From the IMG/VR virus record IMGVR_UViG_3300030382_001470, positions 1 through 35,820 of that record: 35,820 nucleotides of DNA; one strand, written 5' to 3'. A program made the translations under genes and the position numbers. Shown here in pieces: positions 1-7,300 of the stretch (position 1 is the stretch's first letter; every line of letters starts with the position of its first letter). This DNA is from a virus. The notes beneath the pieces were generated by a model. The model searched no databases, was not told where the DNA came from, and was given only the letters and a program-made list of their open reading frames with translations.

Positions 1-107
1 TTACCACCTTCCTTATGAAGTGGCCCTGGTTGCATTTCTAATAATGCTGCACACATGGGGCATCTTCCCATTGATTCCTCCATCTGTTTTACTGTCATTG
101 TCTTCAT
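1..107 (-). CDS. small Cys-pair protein, partial (runs off the left edge)
   Basis: An open frame starts with ATG at 107-105 and stays open to the left edge, giving at least 35 residues. A strong ribosome binding site (AGGAGG, then a short A-rich spacer) precedes the ATG. The ATG overlaps the TGA stop of the upstream gene as ATGA, so translation is probably coupled. The visible N-terminus contains Gly-Arg-Cys-Pro-Met-Cys at residues 14-19, a CxxC pair like half of a small zinc ribbon. I do not recognise the family. The other Cys or His ligands, if any, would lie outside the window. Confidence 0.6.
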   Translation of the reverse strand, partial: MKTMTVKQMEESMGRCPMCAALLEMQPGPLHKEGG

Positions 108-352
108 TTTTCCTCCTGGATAAATTTTCTCTTCATTAGGATTGCAATATTTGCATATGCATCTCCTATTGCATCATCGTTTCTTATTTCATTAAGTTTT
201 ACCTCTGCTTCTAAGTCAGTTATTTGTTTCTTCATTGCTAACATTTCTGAACACAACTGATGTACTAAAATGTTAACTGTTCCTTCATGTCTTTCTCGGA
301 TTCCTTTAATGTTCTCCTGGTCGTTGAATCTTCCATTACTTTCTTCACCCAT
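104..352 (-). CDS. small hypothetical protein, predicted coiled coil
   Basis: 82 residues, not recognised. It starts at an ATG preceded by AAAAGGAGGATGA, a good ribosome binding site. The second half is rich in Leu, Lys and Glu with heptad-like spacing, so a helical coiled coil is likely. There is no signal peptide and no membrane segment. It is the second-to-last visible member of the leftward small-gene block and overlaps the next gene by ATGA. It could be an accessory or host-takeover protein, as is common in leftward or early phage blocks, but nothing in the sequence shows a function. Confidence 0.65.
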   Translation of the reverse strand: MGEESNGRFNDQENIKGIRERHEGTVNILVHQLCSEMLAMKKQITDLEAEVKLNEIRNDDAIGDAYANIAILMKRKFIQEEK

Positions 353-381
353 TCATCCTCCTTTTCTTTATGATTATTTGG

Positions 382-699
382 TTATCCTTCTTCATTTGGA
401 TCTCCTATTGTTAACTTCAGTAGTTTTTCATATTGTTTCCTAGATTCAGTACCATAGAGTTGAGTACAATCGTCTCTTTTACCTAAGATTAACAAGAAAT
501 TTGCTGTTTCCTCAGTTAACTTAACGAGTCTATCCATTCGTTTATTCTGCTCTACTGATATATTATATAGACTTCTGTATTGTTTGTTGAGATTTGCAAT
601 CATTTCAATTGTTACTTCATGTTTCGGAATAGGTCTTTCACGCCATGTTGTATGAACATGACAGCAAGTGCATTCTTCCTTTTTAACTGTCTTTCCCAT
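382..699 (-). CDS. small hypothetical protein with N-terminal Cys/His cluster
   Basis: 105 residues, not recognised. Residues 10-16 read C-T-C-C-H-V-H, a dense Cys/His cluster that could bind a metal. The rest is a helical, charged stretch with no membrane segment. The start is ATG preceded by GAAAGGAAACA, an acceptable ribosome binding site lying inside the 3' end of the upstream gene; the two genes overlap by 17 nt. A metal-binding role is only suggested by composition. Confidence 0.65.
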   Translation of the reverse strand: MGKTVKKEECTCCHVHTTWRERPIPKHEVTIEMIANLNKQYRSLYNISVEQNKRMDRLVKLTEETANFLLILGKRDDCTQLYGTESRKQYEKLLKLTIGDPNEEG

Positions 700-880
700 T
701 GTTTCCTTTCAAATATTCTAAGATGTTTTCTAAATCTTTTGCTTTCTTAAGTTTACGATCCATTAGACTATGTGCAATATTGAGTTCTAGTGACTCTATT
801 ACTAATGGAATTACATGATCCTTTTGTTTCTCCATGTTTTTGTTTTTCTTTATCGTTTCAAATTTAATAATTTTGACCAT
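683..880 (-). CDS. small hypothetical Lys-rich protein
   Basis: 65 residues, not recognised. The frame can be extended two codons to a GTG at 886, but I prefer ATG at 880 because GGAG lies at the normal distance from it and almost abuts the GTG. The protein is mostly helical and charged, with many Lys, Glu and Leu and no Cys. It is the first gene of the left sub-block, downstream of the terminator-like hairpin at 952-983. It therefore may have its own promoter between about 886 and 950, although I see no convincing -35/-10 pair there. Confidence 0.6.
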   Translation of the reverse strand: MVKIIKFETIKKNKNMEKQKDHVIPLVIESLELNIAHSLMDRKLKKAKDLENILEYLKGNNGKDS

Positions 881-951
881 ACTCACTCCATGAAAGGTTA
901 AAACTAAATTCGTGTTTGCTGTTCGCTAAACAGGCTCGTTTGTAAAATTAA

Positions 952-983
952 TGTGACTGGTTACTAATGCTTCGCCAGCCACA
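952..983 (-). terminator. hairpin with T-rich tail, likely terminator or attenuator of leftward transcripts
   Basis: Bases 952-960 and 975-983 pair as a 9-bp stem that is complete in the minus-strand transcript, with one G-U wobble, around a 14-nt loop. It is followed by ATTAATTTT on the minus strand. It begins just after the stop of the 27-codon gene, which fits an intrinsic terminator. A second small hairpin (CTGTT/AACAG, 919-933) follows. Another leftward gene lies downstream, so termination may be partial. Confidence 0.45.
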
Positions 984-994
984 TGTTTACTCGA

Positions 995-1078
995 CTACCA
1001 GTAATGATACATTAACAGATGCGAACCCACTAATGTCCATACTACAAGTATTGTCCATGCAAACTTATTTGCACTCAT
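995..1078 (-). CDS. 27-residue predicted single-pass membrane peptide
   Basis: A 27-codon frame starts with ATG at 1078-1076 and ends in TAG at 997-995. The start has TGGAGG at good spacing (AACTC) and overlaps the TGA of the upstream gene as ATGA, which suggests coupled translation. Residues about 7-24 are almost all hydrophobic (Trp, Ile, Leu, Val), so the product would be one membrane helix with a very short cytoplasmic end. Such peptides are often missed because of length. The function is unknown; small single-pass phage peptides can act as membrane effectors, but this is not shown here. Confidence 0.5.
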   Translation of the reverse strand: MSANKFAWTILVVWTLVGSHLLMYHYW

Positions 1079-1290
1079 GAGTTCCTCCAATGATTAACAA
1101 TTGGCATGAACGGAGAAGTGATTAGTCTCCATATGAAGTTTAATACCTTTGTAAATGCTCTTTTTACGAAGCTATTAATCTTACTTGGTGATGTCTTCAT
1201 TTTGCCAAGTACTCCACTTGCTTTTTCGGCTACTGGTGTTACTGTATCACCAATTGCTCTGTTTACATCTTCTATCGTTAAATCTTTCAT
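1075..1290 (-). CDS. small hypothetical protein with amphipathic C-terminal half
   Basis: 71 residues, not recognised. The start ATG is preceded by CGGAGATAAAC, a good ribosome binding site. The N-terminal half is polar and helical. The C-terminal half (about residues 40-68) is basic and aromatic with hydrophobic stretches, so it may lie on or partly in a membrane. It sits between a predicted membrane protein upstream (1293-1553) and the 27-residue membrane peptide downstream, so these three may form a small membrane-associated set. The + strand frame over the same bases is a shadow. Confidence 0.6.
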   Translation of the reverse strand: MKDLTIEDVNRAIGDTVTPVAEKASGVLGKMKTSPSKINSFVKRAFTKVLNFIWRLITSPFMPIVNHWRNS

Positions 1291-1292
1291 GT

Positions 1293-1553
1293 TTATCTCC
1301 GTTTGTTGTTATTAATTTTGTCAGCGTTAGCCTTAGTGAAATATCCAAAACCAAAGATGACTAACATTGCGATTATTGGCGTACAAATCCATAGCAGTAT
1401 TGCTAGAACTAAGCCATATTTGCCTTTATGTTTAAACAGGTGATCATCAACTTCCGAAGTCAAGCTCCTGTTCTGGTTCGAGGTCAAATTCCTCTGGATC
1501 TGACTCTTCCGACTCAAACCATGTGACTGATCCATCTTCGTTAAAATCGACAT
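1293..1553 (-). CDS. small membrane protein; N-terminus uncertain, probable frame disruption
   Basis: The open frame is 86 residues. The C-terminal part is convincing: a basic lead-in, a long hydrophobic segment at about residues 46-72, and a positively charged tail. The first 35 residues look like a shadow of the overlapping acidic frame at 1447-1557, which has a more natural sequence and better start. No good start codon lies where the natural sequence resumes; TTG at 1463 is possible but its GGAG is only one base away. Skipping one G at about 1454-1453 would join the acidic frame to this membrane segment. Either one base is extra, a +1 shift occurs, or two genes overlap. Confidence 0.5.
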   Translation of the reverse strand: MSILTKMDQSHGLSRKSQIQRNLTSNQNRSLTSEVDDHLFKHKGKYGLVLAILLWICTPIIAMLVIFGFGYFTKANADKINNNKRR

Positions 1554-1557
1554 ACAT
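1447..1557 (-). CDS. short acidic protein or N-terminal part of the adjacent membrane protein
   Basis: A 36-codon frame opens at ATG 1557-1555, with GAGAG six bases upstream (an in-frame ATG at 1563 is also possible), and ends with TGA at 1449-1447. The product is very acidic: roughly a third of the residues are Asp or Glu, with two aromatic positions near the middle. It overlaps the N-terminal half of the 1293-1553 frame in a different reading frame. Its composition is more protein-like than the competing frame. It may be a free peptide or the true N-terminus of the downstream membrane protein. Confidence 0.45.
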   Translation of the reverse strand: MYVDFNEDGSVTWFESEESDPEEFDLEPEQELDFGS

Positions 1558-1623
1558 ATTCATCTCTCGTTAGGGTTAACATGTTTAGTCTTGTTCGCTA
1601 AGGCATTTCATTGCCCTTGCGAA

Positions 1624-1652
1624 GGAGGCGCAGCCGACTGAGCTACGCCCCC
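1624..1652 (-). other. GC-rich hairpin, tRNA 5'-half-like on the minus strand
   Basis: GGAGGCG (1624-1630) faces CGCCCCC (1646-1652) with one mismatch, and AGC/GCT extends the stem inward. On the minus strand it reads GGGGGCGTAGCTCAGTCGG, closely like the acceptor and D-arm start of a tRNA, but no anticodon arm, T-arm or matching 3' acceptor strand follows. It lies just downstream of the 1673-2299 gene. There is no U-tract, so it is a poor intrinsic terminator; it may be an RNA-processing or stabilising hairpin, or a tRNA remnant. Confidence 0.35.
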
Positions 1653-1672
1653 TGTTGCTTGCAAGAATTATG

Positions 1673-2299
1673 TTATGCTACTTCTTGTACTTGCATACGC
1701 ATCTTCTTGCTCTCTGGATTTCTGACCAACAACTCCTCATGCTCTTCATGTGGAATCTGCTGAACATTTGTGCCAAAGGTAGCCATTGCTTTGCCACCCT
1801 TGTATTTGTCTTCAGGCTTGAACTTGTCAAGACTCTCGGAAGTATGGAAAATCTTGTGCGAAGTGCCAATGCCTTTACCAGGTACTGCATCTTTATTGTA
1901 ACCTGGATCTTTTGGATTACGACTAGCAACTGCAACATCTAGCCTGTGTTGAAGCTCAGCCTCAGTTTCAAGCACATCAATCTCCTGATAATGAGATACT
2001 CGACGCACATTGCGCTTGTATCCGTTTCTATCAGTAATTGAAACCATTTCGGATTTCCATTCCTCTACTAATTGTGCCATTTGTGCAATGGCGTTGAGTT
2101 CACGCAACTGCTCCAGTGCTTCTGGTACAGATGGTTGAACTACTTCATTCCGTTGGAATGTTACAGAACGTACGTTGGTGTACTTCTGTGTGCTAGCAAC
2201 CTTGTTGCCAAGTGCAGTCAATTGCGCTCGTAGTTTAGCGTTCTCGTCTACGAGTTGTGCCTTGTTAAGGCTTTTTGTGCTTGCGATATTAGTTTCCAT
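1673..2299 (-). CDS. hypothetical protein with N-terminal coiled coil
   Basis: 208 residues, not recognised, and the first gene of the leftward block. A longer start at 2311 exists, but GGAG lies correctly in front of the ATG at 2299-2297 and nothing precedes the earlier one. Residues about 10-35 have Leu/Ala heptads typical of a short coiled coil. A second helical, Glu/Leu-rich stretch follows at about 55-90. The C-terminal half is polar with Lys/Gly-rich turns and ends in a Lys/Met/Gln-rich segment. There is no signal peptide or membrane helix. Its better codon quality and longer length than its neighbours suggest a well-expressed product, but I cannot assign a role. Confidence 0.7.
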   Translation of the reverse strand: METNIASTKSLNKAQLVDENAKLRAQLTALGNKVASTQKYTNVRSVTFQRNEVVQPSVPEALEQLRELNAIAQMAQLVEEWKSEMVSITDRNGYKRNVRRVSHYQEIDVLETEAELQHRLDVAVASRNPKDPGYNKDAVPGKGIGTSHKIFHTSESLDKFKPEDKYKGGKAMATFGTNVQQIPHEEHEELLVRNPESKKMRMQVQEVA

Positions 2300-2877
2300 G
2301 ATGTTCTCCATATGGATGGTTAAACGAAATGTGGCACAACGGCTTTATTGCCGATGAACCATGTATTACAGCAACTAGACTCGAGCGAAGCGAGCAAACT
2401 GTCTGTATTACACTAGAAGTAAATTACAAGAGAAACCAGAGTAGCTTAGAAGGTTAATAGTAATGCATGTGTGGAAGCTATATTACTATATACTATATAT
2501 ATACTAGTATAATATATACTGGTGTTTATGTTTATATTAGTATATGCATTGTACTATCAGGTTTTAACTTTGTACTGGTATCTTACTTAACAGATTAGTG
2601 GTTCTATGTATCTCCTTCACATGTGGTCAACGCTTTGTTGCGCTGTGCTATGGAGACTAATGCCTTTGCCACATCAACGCTATAGACCCCCCCTGCCCCA
2701 CAAAACGTGTTATGCCTCCTATATGAATGTCCTCTCCCCCTAAATTGGGGTAAAACAAGTGTTAACCGATATAACAGAAAAATAAAAGATTTTACAAAAA
2801 ACTTGACATACTTAAAAATATTTGGAAGAATCTTAAATAGTTATAGTTTTTTACCTTTCTATAACTTTACACAAAAG
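2300..2877. other. divergent intergenic region with no gene
   Basis: No convincing gene lies here; a 67-codon + frame at 2707-2910 has poor composition and no ribosome binding site. What it holds: a CGGC/GCCG hairpin (2340-2353) in the leader of the leftward genes; a CTCG/CGAG hairpin with GCGAAGC (2380-2394); a long alternating AT tract (about 2480-2545); ATGTGG...CCACAT arms around 2620-2674; a run of seven C (2687-2693); a CCCC/GGGG hairpin (2737-2750); and a rightward promoter at 2803-2831. This is a plausible control region, and possibly near a packaging site because it abuts the small terminase gene. Confidence 0.5.
2803..2831 (+). promoter_or_regulatory. sigma70-like promoter for the rightward virion genes
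   Basis: TTGACA (2803-2808, a perfect -35) is followed after 17 bases by AAGAAT (2826-2831), a 4/6 match to TATAAT, in AT-rich DNA. It sits about 100 bases upstream of the small terminase gene, leaving a 5' leader that contains the stem-loop at 2878-2916. It would allow host RNA polymerase to start the rightward unit. Confidence 0.45.
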
Positions 2878-2916
2878 GTGCGGTTGGTAAGTCTCCTTCT
2901 CCTCTGCTGACCGCAC
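2878..2916 (+). promoter_or_regulatory. 12-bp leader stem-loop upstream of the small terminase gene
   Basis: GTGCGGTTGGTA (2878-2889) pairs with TGCTGACCGCAC (2905-2916): 12 base pairs, 9 of them Watson-Crick and 3 G-U, with a 15-nt loop. The loop contains CTCC twice, complementary to the GGAG ribosome binding site at 2925-2928. The stem arms resemble those of the larger stem-loop at 16651-16737. It may control translation start or mRNA processing of the late unit. Confidence 0.5.
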
Positions 2917-2933
2917 AATCCATTGGAGCGAAG

Positions 2934-3350
2934 ATGCCAGATAGCGAAGCCTTTATACAGACTTACGTTGAGACAGGGAACGTTTTAGCTTCTTTGAGTG
3001 AAGGAGGGTATAAGCCTAACAGATCCACAGGCTATGCATTAAAAAGAAAACACCAGGAAGAGATTGAGAAGCGGATGCAGGAACGGTTGAGACAGACTGG
3101 ACCTAAGGCATTGGCAGTAGTTGAGAATTTGATGGATAACGCAATGAGCGAGACTGTCAGGTTAGGGGCTGCAAAGGATATGCTTGACCGAGCAGGATAT
3201 AAGGCATATGATGAAAACTCGCTTGGGAAGAATATTGAGGAAATGAACGAACAGTTAATCGCACTTGTTGGCAAGGATGGTGCAAAGCTATTAGTACATT
3301 CATTGAGGACAAGGAAGCAGATAAGTGGACCCGAAATAACAGGAGAGTAA
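2934..3350 (+). CDS. terS: probable terminase small subunit
   Basis: 138 residues. The small terminase subunit binds the packaging start on concatemeric phage DNA and hands it to the large subunit. Residues about 5-40 look like a helix-turn-helix, including an E-x-G-N-V-x-x-S-L stretch. Residues about 50-90 contain the pattern A-L-x-V-V-x-x-L-M-D-N followed by V-R-L-x-A-A-K-D-M-L-D-R-A-G-Y-K, which is common in phage small terminase-like proteins. The start is ATG with GGAG seven bases upstream. It opens the rightward block, but the large subunit is 5.7 kb downstream, an unusual separation. The assignment rests on the motif pattern. Confidence 0.65.
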   Translation: MPDSEAFIQTYVETGNVLASLSEGGYKPNRSTGYALKRKHQEEIEKRMQERLRQTGPKALAVVENLMDNAMSETVRLGAAKDMLDRAGYKAYDENSLGKNIEEMNEQLIALVGKDGAKLLVHSLRTRKQISGPEITGE

Positions 3351-3351
3351 A

Positions 3352-3603
3352 ATGGCAGAATGGATAGGGTGGGGCAGATCAAGATTAAATACTGGCCCAA
3401 GCAAATATAAAGACACTAGGGAAGCATTTGGAATCCGACAACACAGAAAAGAAGCGAGAGAAGGTTGGAAACATGCTCAAGAGAAATTTGGGCGATACCA
3501 GATGAAAAAGAGGAAAGCTCAATCTCTAATAACAGGTGGAGGCAATAAGGCAGAAATCATACAGAACATGACTAACCTTGCAATCCCTAAAACGCTACAT
3601 TAA
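3352..3603 (+). CDS. small basic hypothetical protein
   Basis: 83 residues, not recognised. It begins one base after the small terminase stop, with GGAGAG upstream, so it belongs to the same transcript. The protein is rich in Arg, Lys and Gln with a Trp-rich N-terminus (residues 4-7) and a helical centre; no membrane segment. A basic protein at this place might bind DNA or assist packaging, but this is only context. Confidence 0.6.
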   Translation: MAEWIGWGRSRLNTGPSKYKDTREAFGIRQHRKEAREGWKHAQEKFGRYQMKKRKAQSLITGGGNKAEIIQNMTNLAIPKTLH

Positions 3604-3615
3604 CACAGAGGCAAG

Positions 3616-3828
3616 ATGAGGCAAAAGACGATAGCAGTTAATTTAATATCTGATAACGAATATGGTGAAGGTAGTATTGCAATTAAAGATAGATTTGCAA
3701 ATGACAATTACTTATTTAAGTTAGACTGTCTCCAGGACTGGATAGACTTGCTTGATCTTGAATATAGAAAGACTTGGAAGTTATATGGCAAAGAGCTTAA
3801 GAAGTTAATTAAGAAAGAGGGTAAGTAA
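3616..3828 (+). CDS. small hypothetical protein
   Basis: 70 residues, not recognised. The start ATG has GAGG four bases upstream. It carries an acidic, aromatic middle (around residues 30-50) with a D-C-L-x-D-W-I-D-L-L-D-L pattern, and a Lys-rich tail. It ends in TAATG, so its stop overlaps the start of the next gene, which suggests coupled translation. No function can be read from it. Confidence 0.55.
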   Translation: MRQKTIAVNLISDNEYGEGSIAIKDRFANDNYLFKLDCLQDWIDLLDLEYRKTWKLYGKELKKLIKKEGK

Positions 3829-4118
3829 TGCCTGGTAATCATCCTTACAAGACTGAAAAGAAACCATATGCACAGAACCCTCATGGTGGTCCATATGCAG
3901 GATCAATGTTAACAGATTTAAAGGAGTCACGTCAGTTAACACCTGAAGAAAAAAAAGAAAATGCCGACGTAGTGGAAGAATATGAACGGAAGAAGACTTT
4001 GTTAACAGGTTCAAGAGATCAAGACAATAAAGAAAAGAAAGAGTTAACAAAACAGAAACCCAAGAAGAAGAAACAGACAATTAGTAAAACTAAAAAAGTC
4101 CATACTGTCTATGTCTGA
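3828..4118 (+). CDS. small Lys-rich hypothetical protein
   Basis: 96 residues, not recognised. It starts at the TAATG junction with GAGG at normal distance. The N-terminus is Pro/His/Gly-rich and probably unstructured (residues 1-30). The remainder is a highly charged Lys/Glu helix ending in a Lys-rich tail. Such low-complexity charged proteins are typical of small packaging or head accessory proteins in phages, but here it stays unassigned. It overlaps the next gene by 8 nt. Confidence 0.55.
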   Translation: MPGNHPYKTEKKPYAQNPHGGPYAGSMLTDLKESRQLTPEEKKENADVVEEYERKKTLLTGSRDQDNKEKKELTKQKPKKKKQTISKTKKVHTVYV

Positions 4119-4383
4119 AGAAATTTCAATAGCCATGAACATTGATGGCTTTTACGATTTGTTACCAACAACAGGCTTTCATTCTCTGGATTCAAGTCAA
4201 AAGATTGATTCATTGATGGAAGTAGAAACATTAGAGATTGCAGAAAGGTTTCAAGAGCTTTGGAACAAAACGGATACAAAGAGTGGCGTTGATTTCTTGA
4301 TGCGGATACATGCAATGGAGTACCCTTTAAATTACAGGATTGAAGGTCCCCTACTAAAGAAATTTTTAAAGTCTTATGGCTAA
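4111..4383 (+). CDS. small acidic hypothetical protein
   Basis: 90 residues, not recognised. It overlaps its neighbours by 8 nt on each side, so the three frames are likely read from one message by coupled starts; a clear ribosome binding site is missing. The protein appears compact and helical, with an acidic centre (about residues 33-50) and a hydrophobic, basic end. No motif was found. The minus-strand frame over the same stretch is a shadow. Confidence 0.55.
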   Translation: MSEEISIAMNIDGFYDLLPTTGFHSLDSSQKIDSLMEVETLEIAERFQELWNKTDTKSGVDFLMRIHAMEYPLNYRIEGPLLKKFLKSYG

Positions 4384-7300
4384 GAAACGAAGAGGACAAA
4401 CCGAAAGGAATGTCGAAAAACGTTATATCGAAGTTGCAGGAGATTGGGAACTCAGCGATCACGATCTTGTTGAGAAGATCAAGGAGAATTTTCTCAATGT
4501 TGCAACAGCTAAAGAGAACCAGGGCAAAATCTGGATTACCAGAGGAACTGGTATGGGGAAAGATGGGAAGCTCTTTACTGAAGGATCTAAAAATCTACAA
4601 CATACAGGGGGTCGCAAGGACTTTGCTGGATATGTAGAATCAAGCAATAAAGTCAAAGCTGCACACCATAAATGGGTAGATAAAGGAAAAGTAACTAAAG
4701 AACCTCCTACAAACCTTGCACAGACAGAGAAGCTACATCTAATCAAACCTAGAACCTCTGTAGGCTCCATTATTTCCCATGCTGCTAGAGACTATAATAA
4801 ACAGATATACCAAAAGGCTTTATCAGAAGGGTTACCAGCTAAAGCTGCTGAAGCTCGTAAGAATGCACAGGGGATACGCATACTGGCTGTTACAACAGGG
4901 AAATTTTCTTCAGAAGGTAGGTCATGGCAGGAGAAGGTAGATCTAAGAGAAGCATATATTAAAGGCATTGGTGCAAAGCAAAAAGCATTCTTTACCCGAT
5001 CAGGTACACTTGAGTCGAAGCCAGAGCAGATGGCAAGAGAGATGTATGATAGAGTTGCTGCATATGTCAAGGAACAGGGCTTAGTTAAAAAAACCTCTCT
5101 TACCAAAACAAGGGATTTCTTCATTGATGCTGTAAATGCAAAGAAATTTAAGAATCCTGAGATGGCTAAAGAGTTTAAAGCTGGTGCAAGGCAGTTTTTA
5201 ATCAATAAAGAGCTTGACATACACTATAAAGGCGACTCTAGCAAACCTTACCTGACTAGAGATGCACTTGAAGCAATAAAAGGGTGGCATCCTGGCTCAC
5301 TAATTACCTCTGCTTCACAAACAATTCCAAATTATGCTCAATTACCTGGTCAAACAGAAACTACTTATACTGGTAATACCCTAGTAAATGCTGTAACAAG
5401 ACAAGAAGGCCCAGATCTGCCAGAAAATGTGAAATTAGGGAAAGGAGATCAAGCAGTTCATGTTGACAGGATGACAGAACGCTACCTTAGTTCCCATTTT
5501 GCTGAACAGTTAGATGAACAGGGTCAAGTAATTCAAAAATTTGAAAATCCCAATGTAGAAGAGAATGTTACCACATGGATGGATGAGTTAGGAGACGAAG
5601 CAGAAACCACAATGAAGAAAACCAAGACTTATTCTACTCGTGGGGGAACATGGAGTTGGGAGAGTCCTACTCAAGCAACAATATGGAAAGATTATCCAGG
5701 GCAGATATACTGGTCAGAGCAAGTTGATACTGGTCTTACACCTTCACAATGGGTAAATACCCTTGATGTTGCAGAAACACCTAAAACTGCGTTAACAACG
5801 AATCTTCTTGCTGCACAGCAACATGCATATGGTATGCAAAGTCCACATTCTGTTACTACAGATGCCCTTAAGGAATTTGTTAAGCCTAAAGCAGAATTTG
5901 ATGTTGTAAGTGGAGAGAAAATTGCTGCTGTTGCACCATCTGTTGATACTGACCAGCATTTGGATCGAACTAACTTGCTTATGCAGCAAGATATGGAAAA
6001 CATCTCTGATGTTGCAAAGCAGGGATTTAAACAAGGAGGTAAAACTCTGTTAACTGCATTTGACGCTGGTAAAGTAGGACAAAGTGTTGCAGAAGATAGT
6101 CCAATTAAACCAATAAGTGAAATACGCACTCAAGTGATGGAAATACCTGGTACATTGTCAGTTACTGCAGTTCCAGATCAATCAGAAGGTACATTCCAGC
6201 CTACATTTGAAGAACGACAACAAATGGCGAAATTCAAAGAGGATACTCAAGCTAATCGGGAAGCATGGGATAGACAAGTTGCTAGGAAAATTCAAGAATA
6301 TGAAGATAGAGGCAGAAAGCCATATGTGGCACCAAAACCAGTAAAAGGGCAGACTATTGCTCACTTGGGCAAAGGAGATAAGAAGTCAACGCTTATTAAC
6401 AGTCTTGCAGAGCTTGCTGCTAAACGTAAAGGTGGTGATATGTCCAACTACATGGGAGAAGGTGATCTAGGGATACCAGGAGCTACAACATCTAATACAG
6501 CACCTATTACTGAAGCAGATATTGCACCAACAGTCAGTAAAAAAGATGTTCAGAACCCACGTACAAAGATTGCGAATCTTTTAATTAATAGTCCTGATTC
6601 TGAAATGCCAGAAGACTATGGAAAATTCTTTAGGAGTCAAGCGGAAGCTATTGATCAAAGAGAATCTGCATCACCCCGAAAACCTTACATGCAGCAACGA
6701 CAAGAATTAATTGACTCGGGCGAAGTACCACCAGATTACTTCGATGAAAAATATATGGGTAAAAATGAAAGGGGTCAAACTGAAATTCAAAGATATGATC
6801 AGTCTCGTGCCTTAGAAAAGTGGAGATATGAAACTGGATTGACAGATTGGAGAGGCAATGTTATTAAAGGAACAGATTTTGGATTGAAAAAACCACCTGA
6901 AAAACCACCCGAAAGAAAAATACCTCAATTCAAATCTGGTGATGTAGTCAGATACACTAATAAAGAGGGTGAAAGTTACTCAATGACAGTTTCTAAAGGT
7001 GAACATATTCATGGTATTAATATAGTTTATCATAAAGCAGCTAAAGGTTGGGCTTCATCCGAAGTCAGTACTGGTAGAAGAATGTTTACTGGTGGTACAC
7101 GCAAAGATGTTATTGCAAAGACTCAAAAATTCTTATCTGATCCTAAAGAAGCAACTAATGCTCTTAAAGTCATTAAGGAGGTACGAGCAAAGAATGCTAA
7201 AGCTGGCATAGGCCCAGCTGCAGAAACTATTGAATTATTTAAGAGCCGTATAACAGGAGCATATGATACTAAAACAAATGTTCGGAAGAAAGCTGTAAAA

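Noticed and set aside
1560-1660. Complete tRNA gene
   Set aside because: Only an acceptor-plus-D-arm-like start is present; no anticodon arm, T-arm or matching 3' strand.
2707-2910. 67-codon + strand open frame in the divergent intergenic region
   Set aside because: No ribosome binding site, poor composition, runs across the promoter and the leader stem-loop.
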